Below are positions 27,571 through 36,409 of a stretch of 64,000 bases of DNA, in pieces. Both the position numbers and the translations under genes were made by a program. This DNA is from Corallococcus sp. EGB (GTDB taxonomy: Bacteria; Myxococcota; Myxococcia; Myxococcales; Myxococcaceae). Where the stretch lies: contig NZ_CP079946.1 in NCBI RefSeq assembly GCF_019968905.1, positions 8,529,356-8,593,355 on the forward strand, in the 5' to 3' direction. The notes below the pieces were generated by a model that worked only from the letters and a program-made list of their open reading frames with translations, was not told the origin of the DNA and made no database searches. Every line of letters begins with the position of its first letter. The first letter of the stretch is position 1.

Positions 27571-29762
27571 CAGGCGCGCAGCGACTCGGCCACGGGCACG
27601 GCCGCCGGCAGCGTGACGGTGAGCAGCGTGCCCCGGCCCTCGCGGCTCTCCGCGCGCAGCGTGCCGCCCAGGCCGGTGACGATGGTGTGGCTCACGGACA
27701 GGCCCAGGCCGGTGCTGTTGGGGCGCGCGGTGGCGAACGGCTCGAAGATGTGCGCGAGCGCGTCCGGGGACAGGCCCTTGCCGGAGTCCTGCACCTCCAC
27801 CACCACCTCGCCGTCCTCGCTGGTGTAGGCCGCCACGCGCAGCACGTTGTTCGCGGCGTCCTGGGCGTCCATCTGCTGCAGGGCATTGAGCAGCAGGTTG
27901 AGGAAGAGCTGGGTGAGGCGCGCCTCGTCCGCGTCCACGGTGGGCATGTCGTGGAAGTCCCGCTCCAGCCTCGCGCGGTGCTGCAATTCGCCGCGCAAGA
28001 GCTTGAGCGCGTTCTCCAGCACCGGCTGCACGGCCACGCGGGCGCGGTGCTCGGGCGGCTTGCGCGACAGCGTGCGCAGGTCCTGCACGATGTGCTTGAG
28101 CCGGGTGGCGCCCTCCACCGTCTCGCTCAGCGCATCCAGCATGTCCGTCAGGTCCTCGCGGGGGACGGGCGTGCCCTCCAGCAGTGGCTGCTTCAGGCGG
28201 TCCATCTCCTCGCGGATGAACGACAGGTTCGCCAGCACGAAGGCCAGCGGGTTGTTCATCTCATGGCCCACCGCCGCCGCGAGCGAGCCCAGCGCGGACA
28301 GCCGGTCCGCCTGGAACAGCCGCGCCTCCAGCTGCTTGCGCAGCGTCACGTCGCGCGCGAACACGCGCAGGCCCGGCGGGTCCCACAGCTGCGCGACGGT
28401 GAGCTCCCAGTAGCGGCCGTCCAGATGCACCGTGGGCGGGGGCTCGCCCGGGGGAGCGCCCCGCCACGCCCAGGAGACCGCCGCGTGCACCAGCGGGTGC
28501 TCGGGGCCCCGCTCCACCAGGTCCTGGAAGGCCGCGTGGGTGGCGGGGTTCGCGTATCGCAGCTCCCCGTCCATGGCCAGCTCCAGCAGCGGCTCCGGGT
28601 GCAGGAGCGGGAACGACGCCAGCCGGTACAGCGGGTCCTCCAGCGCGCGCAGGCCGCTGACGTCGCGCACCAGCAGGCCCAGCCGCACGCCCGTGTCCCC
28701 CGGCGACGGCGCGCAGGGCGTGATCTCCGCCGCGTAGACGCGCTCGTCGCCGTTCACCTCGAGCCGGTACTCCAGCCGCCCGTCGGAGCCGCCCCGGAGC
28801 ACGGCCTGGACCAGGGACATGAGGGGCTTGCTCGCGGCGGTGCCCAGGACCTCCTCCAGCTTGCGCCCCTCCGCGCCGCGCATGTCCATGCCGAAGGCGC
28901 GGCCGGACGGGGACCACAGCCGCAGGCAGCGCCCTTCGGAGTCCAGCTCCCCGGCCAGGTACTCCGCGGCCCCCGAGGGGCGCGGGCTGGACACGGGCGC
29001 GCTCAGGCCGGGCGAGAGCACGAAGCCCTCCACCCGGAAGGGCCCCATGAGCATCTCCAGGCCCGCGCCGTCGGTGTTCATCCGGGTGAGGACGGAGATG
29101 AGCGCCTGGGCGTCCGCCTCCGGCAGCCGCTTCGTGAGGATGAGGCCGTCCGCGAGCGTGGAGATGGTGAAGAGGAACGGCGTGAGCCGCGCCGCTTCCG
29201 CGCCCAGGTACGTCATCAGCGTGGCGCGCATGGCGTGCGCGTCCGAGTGGTTGGAGAACATCGCGCACAGGTCCGACTCGCCGTGCAGCACGGCGTCCAG
29301 CGCCTTGCGGTAGGTGCCCAGGAAGCGCTGCTCGGAGAAGAGCGTGTCGGGGCGCAGGCCCAGCGACTCCAGGTGGCGCACCGGCAGCAGGTGCCCGCCG
29401 GTGGAGCGCGGCGCCACCCACGCCACGCGCTTGCCCGGCAGCGTCTCCAGCGTCAGCGGATGGTCCGCGCGGCAGATGAAGGCAGCGTGGTAGTGCCAGC
29501 TCCCGGAGCGCACCGCGCGCAGCACCGCGCGCGCCTGCGGCTCGAAGGCGTTGCACTGCTCGGCGGTGCCCCAGGCCATCTCCACGCGGCCCGCCGCGAG
29601 CTCCGCCTCCAGGTACTCGTAGGTGGGCGCCATGGACATCACCACCGGGCGGCCCATCCGCTCCGACAGCGCCCGCGCGAACAGCTCCACGCGCACGTGC
29701 TCCCGCACCTCGCCCAGTGACGGATACAGCAAGCAACGGATGGGCGAGCTCGGTGCGGTCAC
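27567..29762 (-). CDS. Histidine kinase with N-terminal PhnD-like sensor domain
   Basis: 731 residues from GTG 29762, chosen for the perfect GGAGG eight bases upstream; the frame is open to 29831. Residues 8-240 form a PhnD/phosphonate-type periplasmic-binding fold (IRCLLYPSLGEVREHVRVE ... ELAAGRVEMAWGTAEQC), yet there is no signal peptide or transmembrane helix, so it should sense ligand in the cytoplasm. PAS-like domains follow (e.g. LDGRYWELTVAQLWDPPG). HisKA comes next with phospho-acceptor His in AAAVGHEMNNPLAFVLAN, then HATPase_c with NLLLNALQQM (N box), VQDSGKGLSPD (G1) and GLGLSVSHTIV (G2). No receiver domain or adjacent regulator. Orphan hybrid-type sensor; ligand unknown (phosphonate, phosphate ester or sulfonate are guesses). 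Confidence 0.88.
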   Translation of the reverse strand: MTAPSSPIRCLLYPSLGEVREHVRVELFARALSERMGRPVVMSMAPTYEYLEAELAAGRVEMAWGTAEQCNAFEPQARAVLRAVRSGSWHYHAAFICRADHPLTLETLPGKRVAWVAPRSTGGHLLPVRHLESLGLRPDTLFSEQRFLGTYRKALDAVLHGESDLCAMFSNHSDAHAMRATLMTYLGAEAARLTPFLFTISTLADGLILTKRLPEADAQALISVLTRMNTDGAGLEMLMGPFRVEGFVLSPGLSAPVSSPRPSGAAEYLAGELDSEGRCLRLWSPSGRAFGMDMRGAEGRKLEEVLGTAASKPLMSLVQAVLRGGSDGRLEYRLEVNGDERVYAAEITPCAPSPGDTGVRLGLLVRDVSGLRALEDPLYRLASFPLLHPEPLLELAMDGELRYANPATHAAFQDLVERGPEHPLVHAAVSWAWRGAPPGEPPPTVHLDGRYWELTVAQLWDPPGLRVFARDVTLRKQLEARLFQADRLSALGSLAAAVGHEMNNPLAFVLANLSFIREEMDRLKQPLLEGTPVPREDLTDMLDALSETVEGATRLKHIVQDLRTLSRKPPEHRARVAVQPVLENALKLLRGELQHRARLERDFHDMPTVDADEARLTQLFLNLLLNALQQMDAQDAANNVLRVAAYTSEDGEVVVEVQDSGKGLSPDALAHIFEPFATARPNSTGLGLSVSHTIVTGLGGTLRAESREGRGTLLTVTLPAAVPVAESLRAC

Positions 29763-30002
29763 GACGAATTCCTCCGATGGATCCCCCCTCTTCCGGGCGC
29801 CCGGACAGCTGGCGCGCGGGGACTCCTTCACTACCCTGAAATTTACGGCAATGCCACACTATTCTTGAATCGCTGTAATAAGTAGTTTCCCCAGCTTTAC
29901 CACGCTCCGACCCGGGGTCGGAAGCGACCGGCCCCTAAAGTGTGGCACCGGGGCTGCACCAGGGGTGGGTGGATGGATGCAACCCCTGGAAGGGACTGGC
30001 GG
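29763..30002. other. Divergent promoter region of kinase and amidase genes
   Basis: 240 bases, with an AT-rich stretch around 29840-29900 that is likely to hold promoters of both divergent genes. No RNA or protein gene is evident. Confidence 0.4.
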
Positions 30003-30656
30003 ATGCGCTGGATGTTGAAGGGGCTGTGGCTCATGGCCCTCGTGCTGGTGGGCGCGGCGTGGCTGGTGGGCCGCGGGACGCAGGCGGCGCCGGGCGCGGT
30101 GGAGGACGTGGCGGCGCGGGTGCGGACGGGGGACGTGGTGTTCCAGACGTCGGGATCACGCCAGTCGAAGGCCATCCAGGTGGCCACGCACAGCCCGCTG
30201 TCGCACGTGGGGCTGGTGGAGGTGACACCGGAGGGGGTGTTCGTGGTGGAGGCCGTGCAGCCGGTGAAGCGCACGCCGTTCGCGCAGTGGCGCTCGCGCG
30301 GGGTGAGGGGGCGGCTCCTGGTGATGCGGCCGAGGGGGGTGGATGACGCGGCGAAGGCCCGGGCGGTGGCGGAGGCGAAGCGGCACCTGGGCAAGCCGTA
30401 TGACGCGCTCTTCGGGTGGGGCGACGAGGCGATGTATTGCTCGGAGCTGGTGCGCAAGGCGTACGCGGCGGGTGCGGGTGTGGCGTACGGAAGGATGGAG
30501 CGGCTGGGCGACCTGGATGTCGCGGGATTGAAACAGGAGATCGCCGAGCGCTACCGGGGGCCGGTTCCGCTGGACCTGGAGCTGGTGACGCCGGCGAGCC
30601 TGGCGGCGGATGACCGGCTGGCGGTGGTGTATTCGGATTTCGCACCGGTGCGCTGA
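30003..30656 (+). CDS. YiiX-family permuted papain-like amidase
   Basis: 217 residues from ATG 30003 (MRWMLKGLWLMALVLVGAAW; GAAGGGA upstream); an ATG at 29973 would add 10 residues. A signal anchor precedes the NlpC/P60-like circularly permuted fold: GDVVFQTSGSRQSKAIQVAT, then the catalytic His in SPLSHVGLVEV, and the catalytic Cys in DEAMYCSELVRKAY. The H-before-C order identifies the YiiX/permuted papain group, which hydrolyses amide bonds in peptidoglycan or lipids. Both catalytic residues are present. It faces the periplasm. Downstream lipoprotein gene starts 79 bases later. Confidence 0.85.
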   Translation: MRWMLKGLWLMALVLVGAAWLVGRGTQAAPGAVEDVAARVRTGDVVFQTSGSRQSKAIQVATHSPLSHVGLVEVTPEGVFVVEAVQPVKRTPFAQWRSRGVRGRLLVMRPRGVDDAAKARAVAEAKRHLGKPYDALFGWGDEAMYCSELVRKAYAAGAGVAYGRMERLGDLDVAGLKQEIAERYRGPVPLDLELVTPASLAADDRLAVVYSDFAPVR

Positions 30657-30735
30657 GACGGCGTCATCTCCTGAGGAATCAAGAGGGGCGGCAAGGACTC
30701 ACACGCGGGGAGAAGGGCCGGTAGAATGCGCGCCC

Positions 30736-32868
30736 ATGAAACGCCTCCTGCTGATGCTGCCGCTGCTGGCCCTCGCGGGCTGTAAGGACCCCCAGGACGG
30801 GGTGAAGGTCACGGTCACCTACGCGAACTTCGTTCCCGCCTGTATCCAGGTGAAGGTCCAGAACGGGGACAACGGCGATACGCGCTCCACGGACGTCCCG
30901 GTCCTCGGCACCGACAAGGCCTCCAAGGACCATGTGGTGGTGGGCATCCGGGTGCCGGACGGCTGGGGACCGCAGCTGAAGGTGACTGCCAATGGCCTGG
31001 AGCGCTCGCCGGACGGGGGCGCGTGCAGCGGGAAGCTGGTCGACACGCACACGCAGGGCCTCGTCATCAAGAAGGGGAGCGCGGACAAGGGGGACCTGCA
31101 GGAGATCGCCCTGGACCTGACGGCGAAGGACGCGGACGGAGACGGCTACGTCGACACGAAGGCGGGCGGCACGGACTGCAATGACGATGGTGTGGATGCG
31201 GCGAAGATCAATCCCGGCGCCACCGAGCTGTGCAACAACGTCGACAACAATTGCAACGGGACGCCAGGCGCGACCGAACTGCGGATCGGGCAGAGCTGCA
31301 CCGGCGAGAAGGGCTGCCGCGGGACGAACTCCTGCAACTCGGACCTCACCGTCAGCTGCGTGCTGCCGGACACCTACCGCTACTGGCGGGACCAGGATGG
31401 CGACGGCCATGGCTCGCCGGACGTCGAGGCCTCCATCTTCTGCCCCGAGGCGGCGCCAGTCCCCGCCGAAGGGTACGTCCAGGCCACTGCGACGAACCGG
31501 GACGACTGCGATGACAATGACAAGACCCGGCATCCCGGGGCCTTGGAGGTTTGCAACGGCAAGGACGAGAACTGCGTCGGCGGCCCGGATGACGGCTTCA
31601 ACGTCGGCAGCCCATGCACGGATCAGGCCTACAAGTGCACCAATAGCACCGTGCAGTGCAATCCCGCTGACGGCGGAACACTCTGCCAGCCTCCGCCCCT
31701 CGCCACGATCCCCACCTGGTACGTGGATGGCGATGGAGACAATCACGGTCGCGACGCGGACAGTGTGGTGTCGTGCGCCAATCCCAGCACCAACACCGTG
31801 ACATATGTCGCCAACGCCGGAGGGGATTGCAACGACGGCAATCCCTTCACCTATCCCTCGGCGACCGAGCTCTGTGACGGGGAGGACAACAACTGCAACA
31901 ACCTGGACGACACCGCGGATAACGCCTGTCCCGACGGAGGCCAGCCCACCTGGATCGCTCAGTCCATCAACAATGGTGGCCCCGCGCTGCGCAGCATCGC
32001 GCTTTATGGCGATGGAGGCGTATGGGTCGTGGGTAATGACTCGACTCGAGCCGTCAAGCAGCCCAACGCCTCCAGCTTCACGGTTCTTCCGGGCAAGTGC
32101 ACCGGGGGAGCCGGAGAACGGGTGCTCTACAGCGTGTGGGCGGACTCACGCACCGAGACCGCATACATTGGCGGTGATAACGACATCCTCTCCATCCAGG
32201 CACCCAATTCCAGCAGTTGTTCCCCGGTCAAGCCTCCCAAGGGGTCCGGCACCACTACGGGCCTGGTGGGTTTCCCCGTCACGGGTGGCGGCGTCCAACT
32301 CGTCGGCGTCGCGAACACCGGGGCCAACGGCGGAACCTTCGATTGGGATGGAGGTGCCAGTGTGACCGTCGCCGTCACGTCGCAGTCCGGCAAGCCCCTC
32401 TACGACGTTTCGGGCACGCTGACCGACAAGCTTTTCGCGGTGGGCGGTTCCTCCACCAGTCAGGGATACATCCTCCAGCGCAACTCAGGAGCAACCGCCT
32501 GGAATGATGTCACGCCTTCCGGCGCGCCTTTGTTGAACGGGGTTTACGTCGTCACCCCACGTCTGGCCTATGCGGTGGGTTTCGATGGAACGCTGCTCAA
32601 GTGGAAAGATGGCACCTGGACGAAGGAGGCAGGCCCTCCTAATATCAAGGAGATGTTCACCAGCGTGCTGGCCTTTGGTGAAGGCTCCATCTACCTCACG
32701 ACCGACCAGGGAAAAATCTTCCACTGGAACGGCACCACCTGGCGGCTGGCCAGGGACATCAACGTCAGCTTGTATGACATTGCAGGCAACAACCCCGGCG
32801 ACATCTGGGCGGTGGGCAACTTCGGCAACGTCGTGCACCTGATGTCCGCGCCGCCACAAACTCCGTGA
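30736..32868 (+). CDS. MopE-type metal-binding repeat lipoprotein with propeller-like C-half
   Basis: 710 residues from ATG 30736. Signal peptide ends in lipobox LAGC (residue 15). Residues 130-410 hold three or four MopE/copper-binding-type repeats, each with DADGDGYxD...DCNDxxxxxxPGATELCNxxDNNCNG; the Asp clusters resemble calcium or thrombospondin type 3 loops and the Cys pairs suggest disulfides. Residues about 420-710 contain short repeats such as GDGGVWVVGNDST and VYVVTPRLAYAVGFDGTLLK, like a beta-propeller. Codon use in the 32.0-32.8 kb part is noticeably less GC-rich at third positions than neighbours, so this half may be a more recent acquisition. Surface role inferred; ligand unknown. 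Confidence 0.8.
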   Translation: MKRLLLMLPLLALAGCKDPQDGVKVTVTYANFVPACIQVKVQNGDNGDTRSTDVPVLGTDKASKDHVVVGIRVPDGWGPQLKVTANGLERSPDGGACSGKLVDTHTQGLVIKKGSADKGDLQEIALDLTAKDADGDGYVDTKAGGTDCNDDGVDAAKINPGATELCNNVDNNCNGTPGATELRIGQSCTGEKGCRGTNSCNSDLTVSCVLPDTYRYWRDQDGDGHGSPDVEASIFCPEAAPVPAEGYVQATATNRDDCDDNDKTRHPGALEVCNGKDENCVGGPDDGFNVGSPCTDQAYKCTNSTVQCNPADGGTLCQPPPLATIPTWYVDGDGDNHGRDADSVVSCANPSTNTVTYVANAGGDCNDGNPFTYPSATELCDGEDNNCNNLDDTADNACPDGGQPTWIAQSINNGGPALRSIALYGDGGVWVVGNDSTRAVKQPNASSFTVLPGKCTGGAGERVLYSVWADSRTETAYIGGDNDILSIQAPNSSSCSPVKPPKGSGTTTGLVGFPVTGGGVQLVGVANTGANGGTFDWDGGASVTVAVTSQSGKPLYDVSGTLTDKLFAVGGSSTSQGYILQRNSGATAWNDVTPSGAPLLNGVYVVTPRLAYAVGFDGTLLKWKDGTWTKEAGPPNIKEMFTSVLAFGEGSIYLTTDQGKIFHWNGTTWRLARDINVSLYDIAGNNPGDIWAVGNFGNVVHLMSAPPQTP

Positions 32869-32875
32869 TGAGCCC

Positions 32876-32910
32876 GCATCACGGTGGGGCAGCGTGCCCC
32901 ACCGTGATGC
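32876..32910. terminator. Bidirectional terminator, 16-bp perfect stem
   Basis: GCATCACGGTGGGGCA (32876-32891) is exactly complementary to 32895-32910, with a 3-base loop, lying between convergent stops at 32868 and 32917. Confidence 0.85.
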
Positions 32911-32916
32911 CGCGTT

Positions 32917-35295
32917 TCAGCGCTTCACCCGCAGGACCTGGAACCCCTTCCCTCCGGATCCAAAGCCCTTCAGGTTCTCCGCCCGCACCACCAGGTCTCC
33001 GTTGGCCAGCACGCCCCAGACCTCCGCGCGGGCCAGGACGCCCGTCGTGGCCCGCTCGAACCTCCGGGCCTCCGTCCACGTCACGCCGTCCGCGCTGGTG
33101 AAGAGGCGCGCGTACACGTCCGACGCGGGCTGCACGTCCCCCACGTCCGCCCTCGCCGTTCCCAGCACGAAGCCGCCTCCCGCCAGCGCGCCCAGCGAGT
33201 ACGCCGGCCCCGGCAATGTCTTCAGCGCGTCCACCCGTCCGCTCGCGTACACGCGCAGCAGCTTCGGGTGCTCCGGCTCGTAGAGCGTGGACTGCCCCAA
33301 CAGCAGCTCCCCGCCCGACAACACCTTCCCCGTCACCGAGTTGGCCGCGTAGCCGCCCATCACCGTCGTCCAGGTGCGGCCCCCGTCCGTCGAGCGCATC
33401 ACCGCCGCCTGCGTGCTGCTGCTCCCGAACGTGGCCCACAGCACGCTCCGCGTCGCGTCCGCGTACAGCGCCGTGCCGTTCCGGCGGTCCTGGAGCGTGG
33501 CCCGGACCGTCCACGTCGCGCCGCCGTCCGCGCTCGCCCACAGCCGCAGCGGCGTGTTCCCGGAACTGAACGTCTGGTACTCCAGGAAGAACACCGTGCT
33601 GCCCAGCTGCGCGAAGCTCGCGGGGGACATGGCGCGGTAGTTCCCCAGCGAGACCACGTCCGCCCAGGTGCGCCCGCCGTCCGTCGAGCGCTCCAGGTGG
33701 TAGCTGCCACCGCGGCTCATCTGCGCCAGCAGCGTCCCGTCCCGGAGCACCGCCATCACCCAGAACGACGCGCCGCCCACGCCCTGCCCTCGCGCGCTGA
33801 ACGTGCGCCCGCCGTCCGTGCTCGCCCACAGCTTCGAGCGGCTCCCATCCAGCGCCAGCGCGTACACCGTGCCCGAGCCGTCCACCGCCAGCACTTCATG
33901 CGTCGCGTTCGTGAACACCGGCTCCAGCGTCACCGGCCCCTGCACCCCGCCATCCACCGGCGGCGTCCCCGCATCCACGCCGCCATCTGAGCCCGAGCCC
34001 GCGTCCGGGGTGCCGGAACCTCCATCGGAGCCGCCATCCGGAGCGCCCCCGCCATCCGGAGCGCCCCCGCCATCCGGCGTCCCGCCATCCTGCCCGGGAC
34101 CGCCGCCCCCGTCCGGCTGTCGCGCCAACGCCACGCGCATCACCCGGCCGCTGGAGTTCGCATCCACCGCGTCACCGTAGAAGCACGGCACCTCCGTGAC
34201 GCTGCCGGGCAGCACGTCCACCGCGTTCAGGTAGCCCTTGAAGCTCGTGCGCGAGTCCAGCGTCACCGGGTCGCTGAACACGCCGCCGCGCAGCACCCGC
34301 ACGCGGATTTCATAATCCGTCGCCGTCTGGAAGTGATTGTAGAAGACATACAGCGCGTCCCCGATGCGGGTCACCGCGGGCTGCAACGCCCAGTCCGGGG
34401 TCCCCTCCACCAGGACGCGCGAACCGAAGGACGTGCCGTCGAAGCGCCGGTAATACAGCCGCTCCGTCTCGTCCTTGTAGACCAGGTGGATGCCGCCCTT
34501 CCCGTCCTCCACCGCGCTCAGCGCCGCGCCATGGTAGATGCCGTCGGAGAACGCGTCCCGCTGCGGCCCCCACGTGTCCAGCGGATCCGCCGCGTCACGC
34601 ACCCGCATCCGCGTGGGCTCGTAGCCGTCGTGCATGGCCCAGAAGAAGATGAGCTTCGACCCCACGCTCAGCAGCCGCCCTCCGCCCCGGCGCTTCGTCC
34701 GCCCCAGGTCCGGTTGCCGCTGGAACGTGGCGCCGCCGTCCGAGGACACCGCCACCACCGCCGTGGAGCCCCCGTCCGACTCCAGCCGGAACGCCTGCAC
34801 CCACAGCCGCCCCTTCGAGTCCTGCGCCAGCAGCGCCCGCGAATACGCCGTCGAGCTGTCCGCGTCGAACACCCGCACCGCCGGCTTCGGCGCCCAGGTG
34901 TCCCGGGCCGCGTCGTAGCGCCACCACTGGAAGTACACGTCGTGCCGCGACGACGCCGCCAGCGACGGGTCCTCGTATCCGTAGACCATGGCCACATCCC
35001 GCCCCACCGCGACCAGCTCCGCCCGGTCGTGGTGCGACGCGTCTGGCTGGATCTCCGCCAGCTTGGAGAAGCTCCTGAACCCGTCCTCGGACCGGAACAG
35101 GTTCAGCCCCTCCCCTCCCGCTCCCTGCTGCTGGATGGCCAGGAGCCACGTGGGCGCCTGCCCATTGCCTGTCTCAACCCGCACCGCGTGCCGATGCGCC
35201 GGCAGCGTCAGGGCATTGCCCCCGCCCACCGGCACCATGGGCACCCCACCCGCCGCCACCACCGTGGTCAGCAGGGCCCCCACCCAGGACATCAT
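32917..35295 (-). CDS. Secreted BNR/Asp-box repeat (sialidase-like) protein
   Basis: 792 residues from ATG 35295 (ATG 35292 is adjacent and equally possible). N-terminal signal region MMSWVGALLTTVVAAGG. Two propeller-like halves carry Asp-box (S/T-x-D-x-G-x-x-W/F) repeats: VSSDGGATFQRQPDLG, WASTDGGRTFSARG, RSTDGGRTWADV, WASADGGATWTV, RSTDGGRTWTTV. The halves are joined by a flexible linker (residues about 430-490) of repeated DGG/DGGGAP/DAG units. Asp-box folds occur in sialidases and in many non-enzymatic extracellular binders. I do not see the Arg triad or FRIP motif of true sialidases, so enzymatic sialidase activity is not supported. Convergent with the MopE-repeat gene. Confidence 0.75.
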   Translation of the reverse strand: MMSWVGALLTTVVAAGGVPMVPVGGGNALTLPAHRHAVRVETGNGQAPTWLLAIQQQGAGGEGLNLFRSEDGFRSFSKLAEIQPDASHHDRAELVAVGRDVAMVYGYEDPSLAASSRHDVYFQWWRYDAARDTWAPKPAVRVFDADSSTAYSRALLAQDSKGRLWVQAFRLESDGGSTAVVAVSSDGGATFQRQPDLGRTKRRGGGRLLSVGSKLIFFWAMHDGYEPTRMRVRDAADPLDTWGPQRDAFSDGIYHGAALSAVEDGKGGIHLVYKDETERLYYRRFDGTSFGSRVLVEGTPDWALQPAVTRIGDALYVFYNHFQTATDYEIRVRVLRGGVFSDPVTLDSRTSFKGYLNAVDVLPGSVTEVPCFYGDAVDANSSGRVMRVALARQPDGGGGPGQDGGTPDGGGAPDGGGAPDGGSDGGSGTPDAGSGSDGGVDAGTPPVDGGVQGPVTLEPVFTNATHEVLAVDGSGTVYALALDGSRSKLWASTDGGRTFSARGQGVGGASFWVMAVLRDGTLLAQMSRGGSYHLERSTDGGRTWADVVSLGNYRAMSPASFAQLGSTVFFLEYQTFSSGNTPLRLWASADGGATWTVRATLQDRRNGTALYADATRSVLWATFGSSSTQAAVMRSTDGGRTWTTVMGGYAANSVTGKVLSGGELLLGQSTLYEPEHPKLLRVYASGRVDALKTLPGPAYSLGALAGGGFVLGTARADVGDVQPASDVYARLFTSADGVTWTEARRFERATTGVLARAEVWGVLANGDLVVRAENLKGFGSGGKGFQVLRVKR

Positions 35296-35419
35296 GTGAT
35301 TGCGCCCCCGTCGTATCCCCGCGCGAAAGGTAGGGACGTCAGACCCGGGTGCAATCCGGCGGAGGCGAACCCCAAGGGCCCGACATTCTCCGCGCGGACA
35401 GGTGAACACATCCACACCG

Positions 35420-35450
35420 CGCGACGCTCCCGGGCTTGGGGAGCGTCGCG
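35420..35450 (-). terminator. Terminator after the 35467-36228 lipoprotein gene
   Basis: CGCGACGCTCCC (35420-35431) pairs perfectly with GGGAGCGTCGCG (35439-35450), 7-base loop, 17 bases beyond the stop codon on the minus strand. Confidence 0.7.
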
Positions 35451-35466
35451 TCAGCGTGCCTTGCGT

Positions 35467-36228
35467 CTACTTCTTGCGGCGGCGCGCCGGGGCGGCGGTG
35501 CCCGCGTCGGTGGCGGTGCCCGCGTCCGCGGCCTCGACGGTGCCCGCGTCCGCGGTGCCGGCGTCCGGCGTGGCCGTGGTGACGGCCGGGGGCGGGTTCA
35601 CCAGCTTCAGCGAGGTGAGGAACTCATCCGCCGTGGTGTTGGGGTGGTTGGGGTTGTAGATGACCAGCAGCGTGTACAGGCGCGGGCCCACCAGGAAGTT
35701 GCGCGCCTTCACCTCACCCACCACCGGCGAGCTGACCGTGTAGGACTTGCCGGGGTAGCCATCCAGGGTGATGTCCGCCTCTTCCTTGATGGTGCCCTGG
35801 ACCTGCTTGACCAGGCCGTCCTTGCCCTCGTTCAGCAGGGCCTCCGGAGGACGGCTCGCCACCAGGCGCTCCGGGTAGTCCGCGGTGCTGACGGAGTAGA
35901 TGGTGCCGTCCTCGGTGCGCGAGGAGAACGCCGCGGTGTTCACCGTGTTGGCGCCCAGCGGGACCTGCTTGCGCTCCACCTGGGGCTCCGTCGGCATGGC
36001 GATGACGAAGCCTTCCGTCGCCTCGTAGGGCTTGAAGGCCGTGGCCGGAGCCGCGCCGCCGCCCTGCTCGGCCGGAGCGCCCTCGTTGGGCACGTCTTCG
36101 ATGGTGGAGGTGGCCTGGGGGCCGCCCGACGACGAGGAGCCGTCGGTCTTCTGCTGATTGGCGCACGCGCCGGCGATGAGCGCGAGCGTGGTAAGCGAGG
36201 CAAGGAGGAGGCGGGACAACGGGCGCAT
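35467..36228 (-). CDS. Secreted lipoprotein-like protein, unknown function
   Basis: 253 residues from ATG 36228. The signal peptide MRPLSRLLLASLTTLALIAG leads to Ala-Cys, a weak lipobox. A Ser/Gly-rich linker is followed by one beta-rich domain (residues about 65-215), including GFVIAMPTEPQVERKQVPLG and YPGKSYTVSSPVVGEVKARN, a pattern of small envelope proteins whose domain resembles PsbP/DUF1795-type folds (weak inference). The tail is a disordered run of DAGT repeats ending RRRKK. No catalytic motif is evident. A terminator follows. It is separated from the liv operon by a liv terminator, so it is transcribed alone. Confidence 0.7.
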   Translation of the reverse strand: MRPLSRLLLASLTTLALIAGACANQQKTDGSSSSGGPQATSTIEDVPNEGAPAEQGGGAAPATAFKPYEATEGFVIAMPTEPQVERKQVPLGANTVNTAAFSSRTEDGTIYSVSTADYPERLVASRPPEALLNEGKDGLVKQVQGTIKEEADITLDGYPGKSYTVSSPVVGEVKARNFLVGPRLYTLLVIYNPNHPNTTADEFLTSLKLVNPPPAVTTATPDAGTADAGTVEAADAGTATDAGTAAPARRRKK

Positions 36229-36348
36229 GGGCACGCTTCCTGAAAGGGAAGTGGAAGGGAACAGACTGTCTTTTCGGACGGTAGACGAAGTCCTCCGCCG
36301 CTGACTACCCGAGTTTCGACGCGGCGCGAGCAACTTGCCCCCGGGGTC

Positions 36349-36368
36349 CCCCCGGAAGCGTCCGGGGG
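36349..36368 (-). terminator. Terminator of the liv operon
   Basis: CCCCCGGA-AGCG-TCCGGGGG: a perfect 8-bp stem and tetraloop, about 40 bases downstream of the livF stop on the minus strand. Confidence 0.55.
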
Positions 36369-36409
36369 CGGACAACGCGCAACGGAGCCGGAAATTCGGC
36401 CCGGGAAGG

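Noticed and set aside
32917-35295. True sialidase assignment
   Set aside because: Asp-box repeats are present but the catalytic Arg triad, Tyr/Glu pair and FRIP motif are not recognisable.
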